Positions 1-8,530 of a stretch of 62,849 nucleotides of DNA are shown here, piece after piece. A model generated the notes under the pieces. That model searched no databases and had not been told where the DNA came from. It saw nothing but the letters and a program-made list of their open reading frames with translations. Origin of the DNA: a virus. The stretch covers positions 1-62,849 of the IMG/VR virus record IMGVR_UViG_3300020451_001669. One strand, given 5' to 3'. The stretch's first letter is position 1; the number at the start of each line of letters is the position of its first letter. Position numbers and translations under genes: made by a program.

Positions 1-177
<177 letters not shown>

Positions 178-634
178 TCTGCAAGTGAAAACATGCTCAG
201 ATATACTTCAGTTGTCGATCAGGCAACTGATGTATATCGAGTATTGTTACTTGGACAGGAGGCCGGTCATGTAATGCGTAGAAAAGGTCAGAAAGAATGA
301 TTGATCAATAAAGGTTTCATACTATTAGTGTATTGATGGAGTCAATGATCTACCTGTCTGATGAAGGTATGACCAAAGAGCCCTGCCGAATAGGGCCATG
401 ACAAACAGGATAGTCTAGCTGTGAGGATTCTTGGCGATCCATAGGACAGACCTTGCCACGGTAGCAAGTAATCTGGCGTTCTCAACCTATTGAGGTTTTA
501 GAGTATTGAAGTTATGACAAGTAGTTTCGATGCAGTTGAGATGAATCGAAGCCGCTAAGCCAAGAAAATTAGCCAACTCAGCCAAGTCAGGCAAGTGACT
601 CGGTAGAAACGATCAAAGAGTTTTCGTTCCTTTG
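178..634 (+). other. Hairpin-rich non-coding stretch, possible structured RNA
   Basis: This 457-base gap ends at a good intrinsic terminator. It contains a series of short perfect hairpins: 351-369 (tacct/aggta), 380-396 (gccct/agggc), 452-468 (cttgc/gcaag), 481-494 (ctcaa/ttgag with a 4-nt loop) and 526-550 (ttcgat/atcgaa). Near-tandem 9-nt units AGCCAACTC, AGCCAAGTC and AGGCAAGTG lie at 571-597. The only open frame seen is a 35-codon ORF at 193-300 without a convincing Shine-Dalgarno, which I would not call a gene. A transcribed non-coding RNA or a long 3' UTR of the upstream gene both fit. I recognise no known RNA family. Confidence 0.3.
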
Positions 635-657
635 GCCCCTTTCGAGGGGCTTTTTTT
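635..657 (+). terminator. Rho-independent terminator
   Basis: GCCCC (635-639) pairs with GGGGC (646-650) around the loop TTTCGA, followed directly by seven T (651-657). It ends transcription of whatever reads through 178-634 and separates it from guaC. Confidence 0.85.
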
Positions 658-704
658 GTGCCTGCTTACGAAAGTCCATCCTTCTAGTCGATCATCTCTA
701 TGAC

Positions 705-1724
705 ATGAGAATCATAGATGATGTGAAACTTGATTTCGATGACGTTCTGATGAGTCCTAAGCAGAGTACGATCGAATCAAGAGCAGACGTTGATCTTGAA
801 CGGACTTTCATTTGTCATCATGCAGGCAGGGAGATTACTTGTATCCCGATTGTTGCGGCGAATATGTCTTCGGTGTCAAATATCGAAGTAGCGAATGTTC
901 TAGCATCCAACAATATGCTAACTGCTCTGCCCAAAGATGAGAATTATTGGAATGAAAACTGTCCTAAGTCACATTCTTTTATGACCATTGGTTCTTCTTT
1001 GGATCCTCTCATAAACACGGATCGAAAGCCCGACATGCTATGCATCGATGTAGCAAACGGCTACATGAATAGGTTTGTAGAGCTTATTGAGCGGTCAAGA
1101 GAGATTTTGCCCGATGCCATCATTGTTGCCGGTAATGTATGCACGCCAGAAGCAACTGAGCGACTTATTTTCGCGGGAGCGGACATAATCAAGGTTGGCA
1201 TTGGCGGAGGCAGCGGATGTACAACAAGACTAAAGACAGGTGTCGGGTATCCTCAACTCTCAGCGGTTATCGAGTGTTCGGATGCGGCCCATGGATTGAA
1301 GGGTCTTGTTATGTCGGACGGTGGCTGCAGGACGCCAGCAGATATATGTAAAGCATTCGGAGCCGGAGCCGATTTCGTTATGCTCGGAGGCATGCTCGCC
1401 GGGCACGATCAAAGTCCGGGCGAGATTGTTCAAGGCAAGAACGGTAACTATTACAAAGAGTTCTACGGTATGTCTTCGCATTTGGCTCAAAAGAGGCATA
1501 ACGGCGGAGTCAAAGACTATCGATCATCAGAAGGCCGAGAAGTCCTTGTTCCCTACAGGGGCAACTTGCAGGATACGGTCAATGATATACTTGGCGGTCT
1601 TCGTTCTTGTTGCGCGTATTGCGGAGCGGAGAGATTGAAAGAACTATCGAAACGCACGACATTTGTAAGAGTTAGTCGTCAACTCAATACTGTCTATGAC
1701 CGTAGCGAGAAAATCGAGCAATGA
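705..1724 (+). CDS. guaC: GMP reductase
   Basis: NADPH-dependent GMP reductase (GMP to IMP plus ammonia), 339 aa against about 347 in E. coli. The IMPDH/GMPR TIM barrel is clear: N-terminal LDFDDVLMSPKQST, the active-site loop GGGSGCTTRLKTGVGYPQ with catalytic Cys172, then SDGGCRTPADICKAFGAGAD and FVMLGGMLAGH. The C-terminal GGLRSCCAYCGA and RRTTFVRV-like segments fit GMP reductase rather than IMP dehydrogenase, and no CBS domains are present. No clear Shine-Dalgarno precedes the start. The stop overlaps the next ATG. In a phage, the enzyme would shift guanylate to inosinate and the adenylate pool; that role is inferred. Confidence 0.93.
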   Translation: MRIIDDVKLDFDDVLMSPKQSTIESRADVDLERTFICHHAGREITCIPIVAANMSSVSNIEVANVLASNNMLTALPKDENYWNENCPKSHSFMTIGSSLDPLINTDRKPDMLCIDVANGYMNRFVELIERSREILPDAIIVAGNVCTPEATERLIFAGADIIKVGIGGGSGCTTRLKTGVGYPQLSAVIECSDAAHGLKGLVMSDGGCRTPADICKAFGAGADFVMLGGMLAGHDQSPGEIVQGKNGNYYKEFYGMSSHLAQKRHNGGVKDYRSSEGREVLVPYRGNLQDTVNDILGGLRSCCAYCGAERLKELSKRTTFVRVSRQLNTVYDRSEKIEQ

Positions 1725-2098
1725 TGAGTTTGGCCGATATGAATACCATGCATGACTTCGAGAATATGTCCGCCTCAGATCATGAAGAAGTATCCGTTCG
1801 CTTTCTAGTGAAGTTCAGGGATGTCTATGAAGATCGTATTGCCAGCGGCGAGATAAAAGCCACTGATATCGTAGGCGAGCAATCAGTTATGGTAGAAGAC
1901 CTGCTGTTTGCCTATTTCGATTTTAGAAGAAACACTGTCCCGATACCTGTGCCGAGTCCGGAGTTTACATGCCAACAACTCATTGACTTTATCAATGATG
2001 ACGTTCTCTTGTATATCTCTGATGAAAAGCCGGAAATGCTTGAGTATGAGCCTCGCAGCGGTAGATACTTCATCTTATTTGATGACGAGGATGATTGA
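1721..2098 (+). CDS. Acidic protein of unknown function
   Basis: 125 aa and strongly acidic, ending FDDEDD. It starts at ATGATG overlapping the guaC stop by four bases, so it is probably translationally coupled to guaC. I recognise no domain. The middle (residues about 25-90) looks like an ordinary small alpha/beta protein and the C-terminal tail is Asp/Glu-rich. Its 3' end overlaps the convergent minus-strand gene at 2075-2833 by 24 bases. Confidence 0.65.
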   Translation: MMSLADMNTMHDFENMSASDHEEVSVRFLVKFRDVYEDRIASGEIKATDIVGEQSVMVEDLLFAYFDFRRNTVPIPVPSPEFTCQQLIDFINDDVLLYISDEKPEMLEYEPRSGRYFILFDDEDD

Positions 2099-2833
2099 AT
2101 CGTTCATATTCACCGATGCGAAGCTATAGCTTAGGGCAGAGGCAAAAATGATCGAACTATCATTCGAAAACTCATGCAGTCTTCCAAGGTAGTTGTTCTC
2201 TACATTATTGTCAATAGGTAGACAGATTATCCATGAGCCATTCTTTTCGAGTCGGCTCATAATGTATGGGGCTATTGCAATCGGGTCTTCTTCATATTCA
2301 AGATGTCTATGAGATATGATGACATCATATTTGTCATCTGTTTGCAGAATACTGCCATATGTAGAAGTTCTCAGGTGTCTTTTGAGATGAGGAATCTGAG
2401 TTAGGCATGTCGCCTCTTCTTTCTCAAAACAACCTGTTTCAGACTCAAGATCAAGTATGCTTTTTGCAGAAGGCGAAAGCATGTCAAGCAGAGACTTTTT
2501 CTCTTCAGACATGACTTCTAGTCTTTGGAAGTGATTCTGAGTTATTGTTTGCTGAAGAAACTCGCCGTTCGCTCTCATCCTTCTTAGATGCAGGTTATGA
2601 TAGTTTTTGAGAGCAGCTTTTTTGCTTTCAGACACAAAGCAATGCTGACAGCTTTGGCATCGACGATGCTTGTAGAAGTGAAGAGGAATTTCGCTTGATT
2701 CTCCGCCGCATATTGGGCAAGCTAGCTTAGGCGAGCTTGATGGCGGACTTAAGTAGGTCGTCGTTCTCTTCAACTGAGGCCTGGTACCATCCGAGAGGCC
2801 CTTTATCGATGAATAGTCGAAGGGTGTTTTCAT
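2075..2833 (-). CDS. Degenerate SAM-methyltransferase-like protein with zinc ribbon
   Basis: Up to 252 aa. A four-Cys zinc ribbon (CPIC ... CQSCQHC, residues about 39-65) is followed by a class I methyltransferase-like Rossmann region: SILDLESETG in place of the usual ILDIGCGTG, then YDVIISHRHLEYEEDP, which matches the family's motif after strand 4. The glycine-rich SAM loop is degenerate, so catalysis is doubtful. The ATG at 2833 overlaps the upstream minus-strand gene by 107 bases. A TTG near 2776 is an alternative start that keeps the zinc ribbon. The substrate is unknown. It is likely co-transcribed with 2727-3341. Confidence 0.6.
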   Translation of the reverse strand: MKTPFDYSSIKGLSDGTRPQLKRTTTYLSPPSSSPKLACPICGGESSEIPLHFYKHRRCQSCQHCFVSESKKAALKNYHNLHLRRMRANGEFLQQTITQNHFQRLEVMSEEKKSLLDMLSPSAKSILDLESETGCFEKEEATCLTQIPHLKRHLRTSTYGSILQTDDKYDVIISHRHLEYEEDPIAIAPYIMSRLEKNGSWIICLPIDNNVENNYLGRLHEFSNDSSIIFASALSYSFASVNMNDSIILVIK

Positions 2834-3341
2834 ATAGTTGTATCCATTCCTGAGCTTCTTGCTGGCTAGCCTTCTTAAGAGTTTTGCGACAGTAACCAGT
2901 CTTAGCTTCAGCTTCTTCTTCTGCCTTTTTTCTTAGATCTCGCCATTCATCAATTGTGTCAGCTACCGGTCCCCAGTGAAGCATTTGCTTATCAGAGGAC
3001 AGGCACCAGTAATCAACGTTGAACTCGCAGGCTTTCAGAAGCCCCTTGGTGAACTTGACAGCCTTGGGATTGAAGCCTTCTTCTTCTAGATCGCGGAACG
3101 GAATATTGAATGGCCCCATTGGGCCTTTCTCGATTGCTAGAAGATCGCCGGAATCAAAAGAGCATTTGACCAGTAGCTCAACCTCTCGAATGGGAGTCTC
3201 CTTGTTGCGGATACATTCCGCATAGGTTCCCCATGTCAATAGCTCTTCAACTCCTGGGAGAGAAGATATTTTGACAGAGCTTTCTTTGAGCATTGGCTCA
3301 AGTTCTCTGACGGTCGGCATGATGCGGTTGTACCAGCCCAT
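2727..3341 (-). CDS. Unknown protein, faintly nucleotidyltransferase-like
   Basis: 204 aa, first gene of a two-gene minus-strand unit. Residues about 28-60 (LPGVEELLTWGTYAECIRNK followed by REVELLVKC) faintly recall the GS-x(n)-D-x-D strand-turn of the minimal nucleotidyltransferase fold, but the catalytic Asp pair is not evident, so no function is assigned. The rest is helical and charged (a Glu/Lys-rich stretch near residue 140). About 140 bases separate it from the divergent gene at 3484, so promoters for both probably lie in that gap; I could not identify their boxes. Confidence 0.6.
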   Translation of the reverse strand: MGWYNRIMPTVRELEPMLKESSVKISSLPGVEELLTWGTYAECIRNKETPIREVELLVKCSFDSGDLLAIEKGPMGPFNIPFRDLEEEGFNPKAVKFTKGLLKACEFNVDYWCLSSDKQMLHWGPVADTIDEWRDLRKKAEEEAEAKTGYCRKTLKKASQQEAQEWIQLYENTLRLFIDKGPLGWYQASVEENDDLLKSAIKLA

Positions 3342-3483
3342 GATTCTAAGTAGTTCGTGTATTCACGCTTATCCTTTATTCGTTCTTCGACATTTTGGCT
3401 GTTTGGGATCAGAGTTGTTCTCAGCAAGTGTATCTGTTTTTCGGTATCATTTCTTCTGGACGCTAACATATGAGTTGTGAAAT

Positions 3484-3906
3484 ATGACACAGATAAAGCG
3501 ATTGAAAACGCAAGCGGCAGACGCAATCGAAGGTATAGACAGCTTGATGAAGTCGTTGAGAGTCTCTCAACAGATGTATCAGGATTCCAGCACTATTTAT
3601 CCTCCCAATCTTGATCGGATGATTGACGAGGTTGGCAGAGACTTTAGTTGCCTCACCCGTCGCTGGCGACTTCTTATCACCCGCCTAGACGACATTGAAA
3701 AGCAAGGCGATTACAACGCAGACATTATGGCTCGTGCCATAGGGGATTTCAGAGACATTCGCATGCTCTATATTCAAGGGCTTGCGAAGGTTGATGAAAT
3801 CCTCTTTGAGTTTCAAGCAATCGACGATGTTGACCGGGCGTTATTCCAAGAGAGTGACTTTCTTGAGGACTTTGGTCCATCGGACGATGAAGAACTCTAT
3901 GAATGA
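3484..3906 (+). CDS. Small helical protein of unknown function
   Basis: 140 aa, largely predicted alpha-helical with heptad-like spacing ([12 protein letters not shown]..., [15 protein letters not shown]) and an acidic C-terminus. It begins an operon with thyA and DHFR: its stop overlaps the thyA start (ATGAATGA). No family is recognised. Its position next to thyA-DHFR suggests expression with the nucleotide-metabolism genes. Confidence 0.7.
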   Translation: MTQIKRLKTQAADAIEGIDSLMKSLRVSQQMYQDSSTIYPPNLDRMIDEVGRDFSCLTRRWRLLITRLDDIEKQGDYNADIMARAIGDFRDIRMLYIQGLAKVDEILFEFQAIDDVDRALFQESDFLEDFGPSDDEELYE

Positions 3907-4690
3907 CCATCCTGAATATCAGTATCTCGACCTCCTAGAAGACCTGCTCAAAAGCGGAACGCTCAAAGGCGATCGAACTGGAACGGGCACCCATGCCTTA
4001 TTCGGTTATCAGATGAGGTTTGACCTGCAAAAGGGTTTTCCCTTGCTGACAACCAAGAAGTTGCATACTCGCTCAATTTTCCATGAGCTTCTCTGGTTCC
4101 TTAGAGGCGATACGAATGTTCGCTATCTTCAGGAGAACGGCGTAACCATTTGGGATGAATGGGCCGATGAGAACGGCGACCTCGGTCCGGTCTACGGCAA
4201 GCAATGGAGAGATTTCAATGGGGTCGATCAGATTGCAGATGTCATTCATTCGCTGAAGACGAACCCAAACTCAAGGCGTCATATCGTTACTGCCTGGAAC
4301 CCCGTTGAGGTTCCGAGCATGGCTTTGCCTCCTTGCCATTGCCTATTCCAATTCTATGTTGCTGATGGCAAGCTCTCTTGTCAGTTGTATCAAAGAAGCT
4401 GCGATACATTCTTGGGCGTACCTTTCAATATAGCTAGCTATGCGCTGTTGACGCACATGATGGCAAAGGTCTGCGATCTGGATGTTGGAGACTTTGTTTG
4501 GACCGGAGGCGATGTTCATCTTTACCTGAACCATTTTGATCAAGCGAAGACGCAGCTATTGAGAGAGCCTCGACCATTTCCAGCCCTAAAACTTGCTGAC
4601 AGAGAATCGATCAGCGACTTTGAGTACGAAGACATCGAGATTATTGGTTACGATCCTCACCCGAGCATTTCTGCACCTATATCCGTATGA
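3899..4690 (+). CDS. thyA: Thymidylate synthase
   Basis: 263 aa (E. coli ThyA is 264 aa). It makes dTMP from dUMP using methylenetetrahydrofolate. Family signatures are complete: DRTGTGT near the N-terminus, [10 protein letters not shown], the LWFLRGDTN block, catalytic Cys146 in [11 protein letters not shown], then [20 protein letters not shown] and [11 protein letters not shown]. The start at 3899 gives the normal N-terminus; the open frame extends further upstream, but inside the previous gene. Its stop overlaps the DHFR start by four bases, as expected for an enzyme pair that produces and recycles dihydrofolate. Confidence 0.97.
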   Translation: MNDHPEYQYLDLLEDLLKSGTLKGDRTGTGTHALFGYQMRFDLQKGFPLLTTKKLHTRSIFHELLWFLRGDTNVRYLQENGVTIWDEWADENGDLGPVYGKQWRDFNGVDQIADVIHSLKTNPNSRRHIVTAWNPVEVPSMALPPCHCLFQFYVADGKLSCQLYQRSCDTFLGVPFNIASYALLTHMMAKVCDLDVGDFVWTGGDVHLYLNHFDQAKTQLLREPRPFPALKLADRESISDFEYEDIEIIGYDPHPSISAPISV

Positions 4691-5199
4691 TAAATCTGAT
4701 TGTTGCAACATCTGAGAACGGCTGCATAGGTCGAGACGGACTGCTCCCTTGGAACAAGCAGAAGTCCGACATGAAGAACTTCCGGGCACTAACGCTTGGG
4801 CACCCGGTCATTATGGGGCGAAAGACATACGAGAGCATTCCCTTCGATCTTGACGATCGATATCAGATCGTCTTGACAAGAGCGGGAAGCATTGGTCATG
4901 GGCAGAACTTCTGCGGCCTTGGCAATACTTGTATTGCGACAAATGTTGACGAGGCTCTCAGTATAGCTTCATCGTTTGATGCCGATCCATTTGTTATAGG
5001 CGGCGCTGAGGTTTATAAGCTTTTCCTACCTGTTGCTGATCGTATCTTCAGGACGATCATACATGCAGAGATCGAAGGGGACGCCTTCTTTAATGTTCCA
5101 GAAGGTTGGACTCTAGTAGAGGAAAAGAGACATTCCTCAGATACAAACAATGAGTATGACTACACTTACCAGCTTTTCCAAAGAGTTACAGGGAGCTAA
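4687..5199 (+). CDS. Dihydrofolate reductase
   Basis: 170 aa, type I DHFR (folA/frd type). N-terminal [20 protein letters not shown], the acidic substrate-binding residue Asp28 in the SDMKNFR helix, [12 protein letters not shown] (NADPH-binding) and the [13 protein letters not shown] motif are all present. It regenerates tetrahydrofolate consumed by the adjacent thymidylate synthase. The start overlaps the thyA stop (ATGA), indicating translational coupling. Its last 50 bases overlap the next gene. Confidence 0.95.
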   Translation: MINLIVATSENGCIGRDGLLPWNKQKSDMKNFRALTLGHPVIMGRKTYESIPFDLDDRYQIVLTRAGSIGHGQNFCGLGNTCIATNVDEALSIASSFDADPFVIGGAEVYKLFLPVADRIFRTIIHAEIEGDAFFNVPEGWTLVEEKRHSSDTNNEYDYTYQLFQRVTGS

Positions 5200-5788
5200 T
5201 CTATTCCTTCTCGTTGACCTTGAGGCAACGTGTTGGGAACGCCGTAAGGTGAGAGATAAGAACGAGATCATTGAAATCGGTATTTGCGTCTGCAATACTG
5301 ATGGGGAGATACTTGGTAAGTATCAGTCGTTCATTCGCCCTCGAATCAATCCAAAGCTATCTGGTTTCTGCAAGAAGCTGACTGGTATATCTCAGCAAGA
5401 CATCGATGCTGCCGAGATCCTCTCTGTTGTCATGGCAGATGTCCATGATTGGGCGGAGACTAAGTTTTCCGCGGATTTGAAGACAATCAAATGGGGATCA
5501 TGGGGCAACTGGGATGTCGCTTGCATAGAAAGAGACTGCAATAGGCACAATCTAGACTTTCCTTTTTCAGATCATATCTGCTTGAAAGTTCTTTATGAAG
5601 AGCTTCGAGGCGTCGAATGCGGACTAAAAGAGGCCGTTCGTAGAGAAGGCTTTGAATGGGAAGGGTCTGAGCATCGAGCCCTAGACGATGCTTACAACTC
5701 TCATAAGATTGCCAAGTTGCTTCTTACTGAGCATCCAGACCCGACATCATCTGAACATGATGAACCCCTCGACGGCCAGTCTGATTGA
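5150..5788 (+). CDS. DEDDh-family 3'-5' exonuclease
   Basis: About 212 aa. ERI-1/RNase T-like 3'-5' exonuclease domain with the four acidic residues in order: VDLEAT (Asp23, Glu25), GNWD around residue 124, and HRALDDA near residue 185, giving the DEDDh signature. It lacks polymerase or other domains, so it is a free-standing nuclease acting on RNA or single-stranded DNA ends. The ATG at 5150 overlaps DHFR by 50 bases; ATG 5156 is equally possible. Its 3' end overlaps the convergent lysozyme gene by 65 bases. Confidence 0.88.
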   Translation: MSMTTLTSFSKELQGANLFLLVDLEATCWERRKVRDKNEIIEIGICVCNTDGEILGKYQSFIRPRINPKLSGFCKKLTGISQQDIDAAEILSVVMADVHDWAETKFSADLKTIKWGSWGNWDVACIERDCNRHNLDFPFSDHICLKVLYEELRGVECGLKEAVRREGFEWEGSEHRALDDAYNSHKIAKLLLTEHPDPTSSEHDEPLDGQSD

Positions 5789-6491
5789 ACCACTTCGAGT
5801 CTTGCATTTCTCTCGCAGCATCGCCGTAATCTCTCCGCTTGAGGGCATCAAGAAGCTTGGGAAAGCTCTTGAGTTTTGGCCCTAGGGTATGAGCCATGTC
5901 TGCGATGAGCATCTGAACTTGTTGAGGATGAGAGCCTAGATCGGGTACTGCCGCTACCGCGTCATCGATGGCTCTCTGACTTGTTATCTGAAGCAGTCTT
6001 TCCATTTGCTGATCGCTGAGCCCCTGGGTTCCGTTGTAGACTGCATCGAAGTTTGCTCCGACGCTTTCTATTTCTCCGCGAGAAACAGCGTTACCCAAGT
6101 AATATCCGTATCCCACCGATCTGCTATCTGCATCCGGATATGAGCGAGAGCGCTTACCCTCCCATTGCGCGATGAACGGAGCCAACTGCTCCGCAGAAAT
6201 CAGGCTTGAAGTTTGCTGTTCTTCTTGCGGCTGAGAGGGCGGCTGGGTCTGTTGTTCTTGTTGAACCTGCTGAATAACTTCAGGCGGAGCTTGCTCTACA
6301 ATCTGTTGAGCCCTAGCCGGGTCTGTATTTATGAGGGTTTGAGCCTCTTGAGGCGTTGTCCCTAGTGAATGAACGATGATACCTACAGCAAGTGGGGCTG
6401 CGAGGCCCGCTCCTTGCATAAGTCCCCTGAACGTGCCTGACCAGTCAAAGGCCATCTTTTCTTCCGCTAATAGGGTTCGATACCAATTCAT
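5724..6491 (-). CDS. Phage lysozyme (T4-type, GH24-like) with hydrophobic N-terminus
   Basis: 255 aa from the ATG at 6491; an in-frame GTG at 6509 would add six residues. The C-terminal half is a T4-lysozyme-like muramidase: QWEGKRSRSYPDADSRSVGYG corresponds to the catalytic Glu region and glycine-rich hairpin, and AREMQDSKWFNQTGRR matches the family's conserved C-terminal W-x-NQT-x-R motif. Residues about 20-42 are hydrophobic and may be a membrane or signal-anchor segment. A Gln/Pro-rich linker follows. The gene is monocistronic on the minus strand, convergent with the exonuclease. It could be a lysis endolysin or a virion-associated muramidase. Confidence 0.85.
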   Translation of the reverse strand: MNWYRTLLAEEKMAFDWSGTFRGLMQGAGLAAPLAVGIIVHSLGTTPQEAQTLINTDPARAQQIVEQAPPEVIQQVQQEQQTQPPSQPQEEQQTSSLISAEQLAPFIAQWEGKRSRSYPDADSRSVGYGYYLGNAVSRGEIESVGANFDAVYNGTQGLSDQQMERLLQITSQRAIDDAVAAVPDLGSHPQQVQMLIADMAHTLGPKLKSFPKLLDALKRRDYGDAAREMQDSKWFNQTGRRGVHHVQMMSGLDAQ

Positions 6492-6592
6492 ACCATGTCT
6501 TTCGACCACCTGCTTGAAGATACCTTGCGTGACTGGTCGATAGTTTGAGCTAAGAGGTGGCGATAAAGAGTGAAAGACTAAAGGAGATACCC

Positions 6593-6916
6593 ATGCCCCT
6601 ACCCCAAGAAACGCTGTCTAAACTGAAGGTTCAAGCCCTTGAAACGGCTGACAATATCATGAAGCAAATCCTCGATGCTTATCACAATCCGCAGATAAGC
6701 CTGAGCGGAGAGGCCCTGAAGATATGGAACGAGCTTGAGGAATGGGGCTTTCTGGAGGATTATCCCATTGATGACCCGAATACACACATGATGTATCGTC
6801 GTATGCTAGCGATGAACCAGTTTAGACATCTCAGATGGAACGAAGAGCATCCTCCTTCTGAGAAAAAGAAGATGTCAAAATGGGAAAAGGTTACAGGAAG
6901 AGCCGCTCGCAAATAA
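6593..6916 (+). CDS. Small protein of unknown function
   Basis: 107 aa. The start at 6593 is chosen because AAGGAG lies seven to eight bases upstream; the open frame reaches 6557 but without a ribosome site. The protein is helical, with a basic C-terminus (SKWEKVTGRAARK). No family is recognised. It overlaps the next gene by 37 bases and begins the plus-strand run leading to the sigma factor. Confidence 0.7.
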   Translation: MPLPQETLSKLKVQALETADNIMKQILDAYHNPQISLSGEALKIWNELEEWGFLEDYPIDDPNTHMMYRRMLAMNQFRHLRWNEEHPPSEKKKMSKWEKVTGRAARK

Positions 6917-7125
6917 TACTGCCTCCAATATCATTCTTTGCTGATTTGGGCAAGGAATCATTCCAAATTAGCGAAATGCTTATGAGGCGGCATCTTCCTC
7001 ATGAGTTCGTGTTGACCGATGAGGTTTTTCTGCTCTCTGTCCAAGGCAAGAGAGATTTAGAAGGATTTACTCGGATTCGATCGTACTTGACTAACTACGA
7101 GTACATCTTTGACTCGCGAGGATGA
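6880..7125 (+). CDS. Small protein of unknown function
   Basis: 81 aa, basic at the N-terminus and otherwise mixed alpha/beta. It overlaps the preceding gene by 37 bases and lies three bases before the next. No recognisable domain. It is accepted because it fills the space in a tightly packed operon and uses codons like its neighbours. Confidence 0.5.
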   Translation: MGKGYRKSRSQIILPPISFFADLGKESFQISEMLMRRHLPHEFVLTDEVFLLSVQGKRDLEGFTRIRSYLTNYEYIFDSRG

Positions 7126-7128
7126 AGC

Positions 7129-7470
7129 ATGTTCTGGATATCTGTCATATCAGCCATCGGTATTGCTCTAATACTGGTTGAAAAGAGCGAAGATTGGCCG
7201 ATATCATCCTTCATTCCTCATATAAAAAACACGCTGGCAGTATTTCATGAGAAGCTGCCAGATATGCTGGAATGCACGATATGCACGGCATTCTGGTCTG
7301 CCTTGCTGACGGATTTGTTCTTGTTGGTCGCAACCGGCAGCTATTTTCTATGGCCTTTGACAGGATTTGCAGCAGCAGGACTTGTTTGGGTCACTTACCA
7401 GCTACTAAATGCTTTGGAGGCAAAGGATGTTCAACAGGAAGAACTCGAAGAGTCGGAAGAGAACGCCTAG
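7129..7470 (+). CDS. Small membrane protein, DUF1360-like
   Basis: 113 aa with an N-terminal transmembrane segment (MFWISVISAIGIALILV) and a second hydrophobic region around residues 55-92. The CTICTAFWSALL stretch resembles the C-x2-C-x-GFW core of DUF1360-type phage and bacterial membrane proteins. The C-terminal tail is acidic. Its 3' end overlaps the next membrane-protein gene. Its role is unknown; the lysozyme nearby makes an envelope function plausible. Confidence 0.65.
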   Translation: MFWISVISAIGIALILVEKSEDWPISSFIPHIKNTLAVFHEKLPDMLECTICTAFWSALLTDLFLLVATGSYFLWPLTGFAAAGLVWVTYQLLNALEAKDVQQEELEESEENA

Positions 7471-8488
7471 ACGTTCAATACTCAGTATCATAATGATGGT
7501 AGTCCTTATGGGCGGTTACATGGGTTATGCTATGCATATTCCAGGTTGCTCTTGGGGTTCTGGCGGCAGGCAAGTGGGCGAGCCAGTCGAAACTCCTGAT
7601 CTAACTCAGGAGCGAGATAGCGTTGAAAGAGATGCCGCCACCGTTGGCGAGATAGCGGATTCTGTAGACGAATCTGCGGATGCCATTGACAATGAAACCG
7701 ATGCCGTCCGAGGAGCGGTTGATCCTGACACTGGCTCTGCCATTGAGCCTAACTTGGACAATATCAACAATGAGACTAGGGCTCTCAGAGATGATAGTGC
7801 AGAGCTAAGGAGAGTTCAAAATTCTCTCGAAGAGACAAAGAACGCGCTCTCTGACGAGCAAGGAAAGGTTGATGAGCTAGAATCAGCGGCCAGAACTTCA
7901 TTGGCGGAAATCGAGTCTCTTAAGGACGAAAACGCTGATCTTAGAAGTAAGGCTTCTCAGCTTTTCAAAGAAAAGATGGCCTGGATTGGTGTCATATCGG
8001 TCTTTGGCATAGGAGCGTGTATTATCCTAGCATTCTTGACTCGTAGCATGACAGCGACTCTTATCGCGATAGGTTTTGTCGTCACGCTAGGCGTTTCGAT
8101 AGCGGTTTCCCTCTATATGTCAGCTATCGCATGGATTACTATCGCTATTGCTGGCGTTGCAGTAGTCGGCGTCCTAGGCTATATGGGCTACAATACGTTT
8201 GTTCAGAACAAGTCGGTCGATGAACTTGTCCAAACTGGAGAAGTCACGAAGAACTACCTTTCTCAGGAAGCAAGGGATTACATCTTCGGTAGAGGAGCGG
8301 AGCCCGGCGTTGCCGACCAAGTTCAGTCGAAGGATACTAAGAAGCTGGTGCGTCAGATAAGAAGTTATAATGGCGTCAAGCGGAAGTTCGATCTTGCACC
8401 TCGCGAACCGCAAGCGGCAAGGCTTCCAAGAGTACCTGAAAGTCAAACATACGTTCTAGATCAGGCTCAAGAAGCCCCATCCTACTAA
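7427..8488 (+). CDS. Membrane protein with coiled coil, possible lipoprotein
   Basis: 353 aa; the start at 7427 has GGAGG seven bases upstream. A basic N-terminus precedes a hydrophobic segment (residues about 19-36) ending in IPGC, a weak lipobox. Residues about 60-180 form a Glu/Asp-rich coiled coil (VDESADAIDNE..., EETKNALSDEQGKVDELES). Two or three hydrophobic segments lie at about 185-255, then a basic C-terminal region. No family is recognised. Membrane segments plus a coiled coil near the lysozyme gene recall spanin-like proteins, but the topology does not match a standard spanin. Confidence 0.7.
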   Translation: MFNRKNSKSRKRTPRRSILSIIMMVVLMGGYMGYAMHIPGCSWGSGGRQVGEPVETPDLTQERDSVERDAATVGEIADSVDESADAIDNETDAVRGAVDPDTGSAIEPNLDNINNETRALRDDSAELRRVQNSLEETKNALSDEQGKVDELESAARTSLAEIESLKDENADLRSKASQLFKEKMAWIGVISVFGIGACIILAFLTRSMTATLIAIGFVVTLGVSIAVSLYMSAIAWITIAIAGVAVVGVLGYMGYNTFVQNKSVDELVQTGEVTKNYLSQEARDYIFGRGAEPGVADQVQSKDTKKLVRQIRSYNGVKRKFDLAPREPQAARLPRVPESQTYVLDQAQEAPSY

Positions 8489-8530
8489 TACAGATGACCA
8501 AACAAATTCATTACCAGGAGAGTTGCAAAA

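Noticed and set aside
358-364. CTGATGA resembling the hammerhead ribozyme core
   Set aside because: No GAAA element or the three required helices in the right order could be found; the motif lies in the loop of a simple hairpin.
3236-3526. 96-codon minus-strand ORF
   Set aside because: It overlaps the real minus-strand gene in another frame and the start of the gene at 3484, with no family features.
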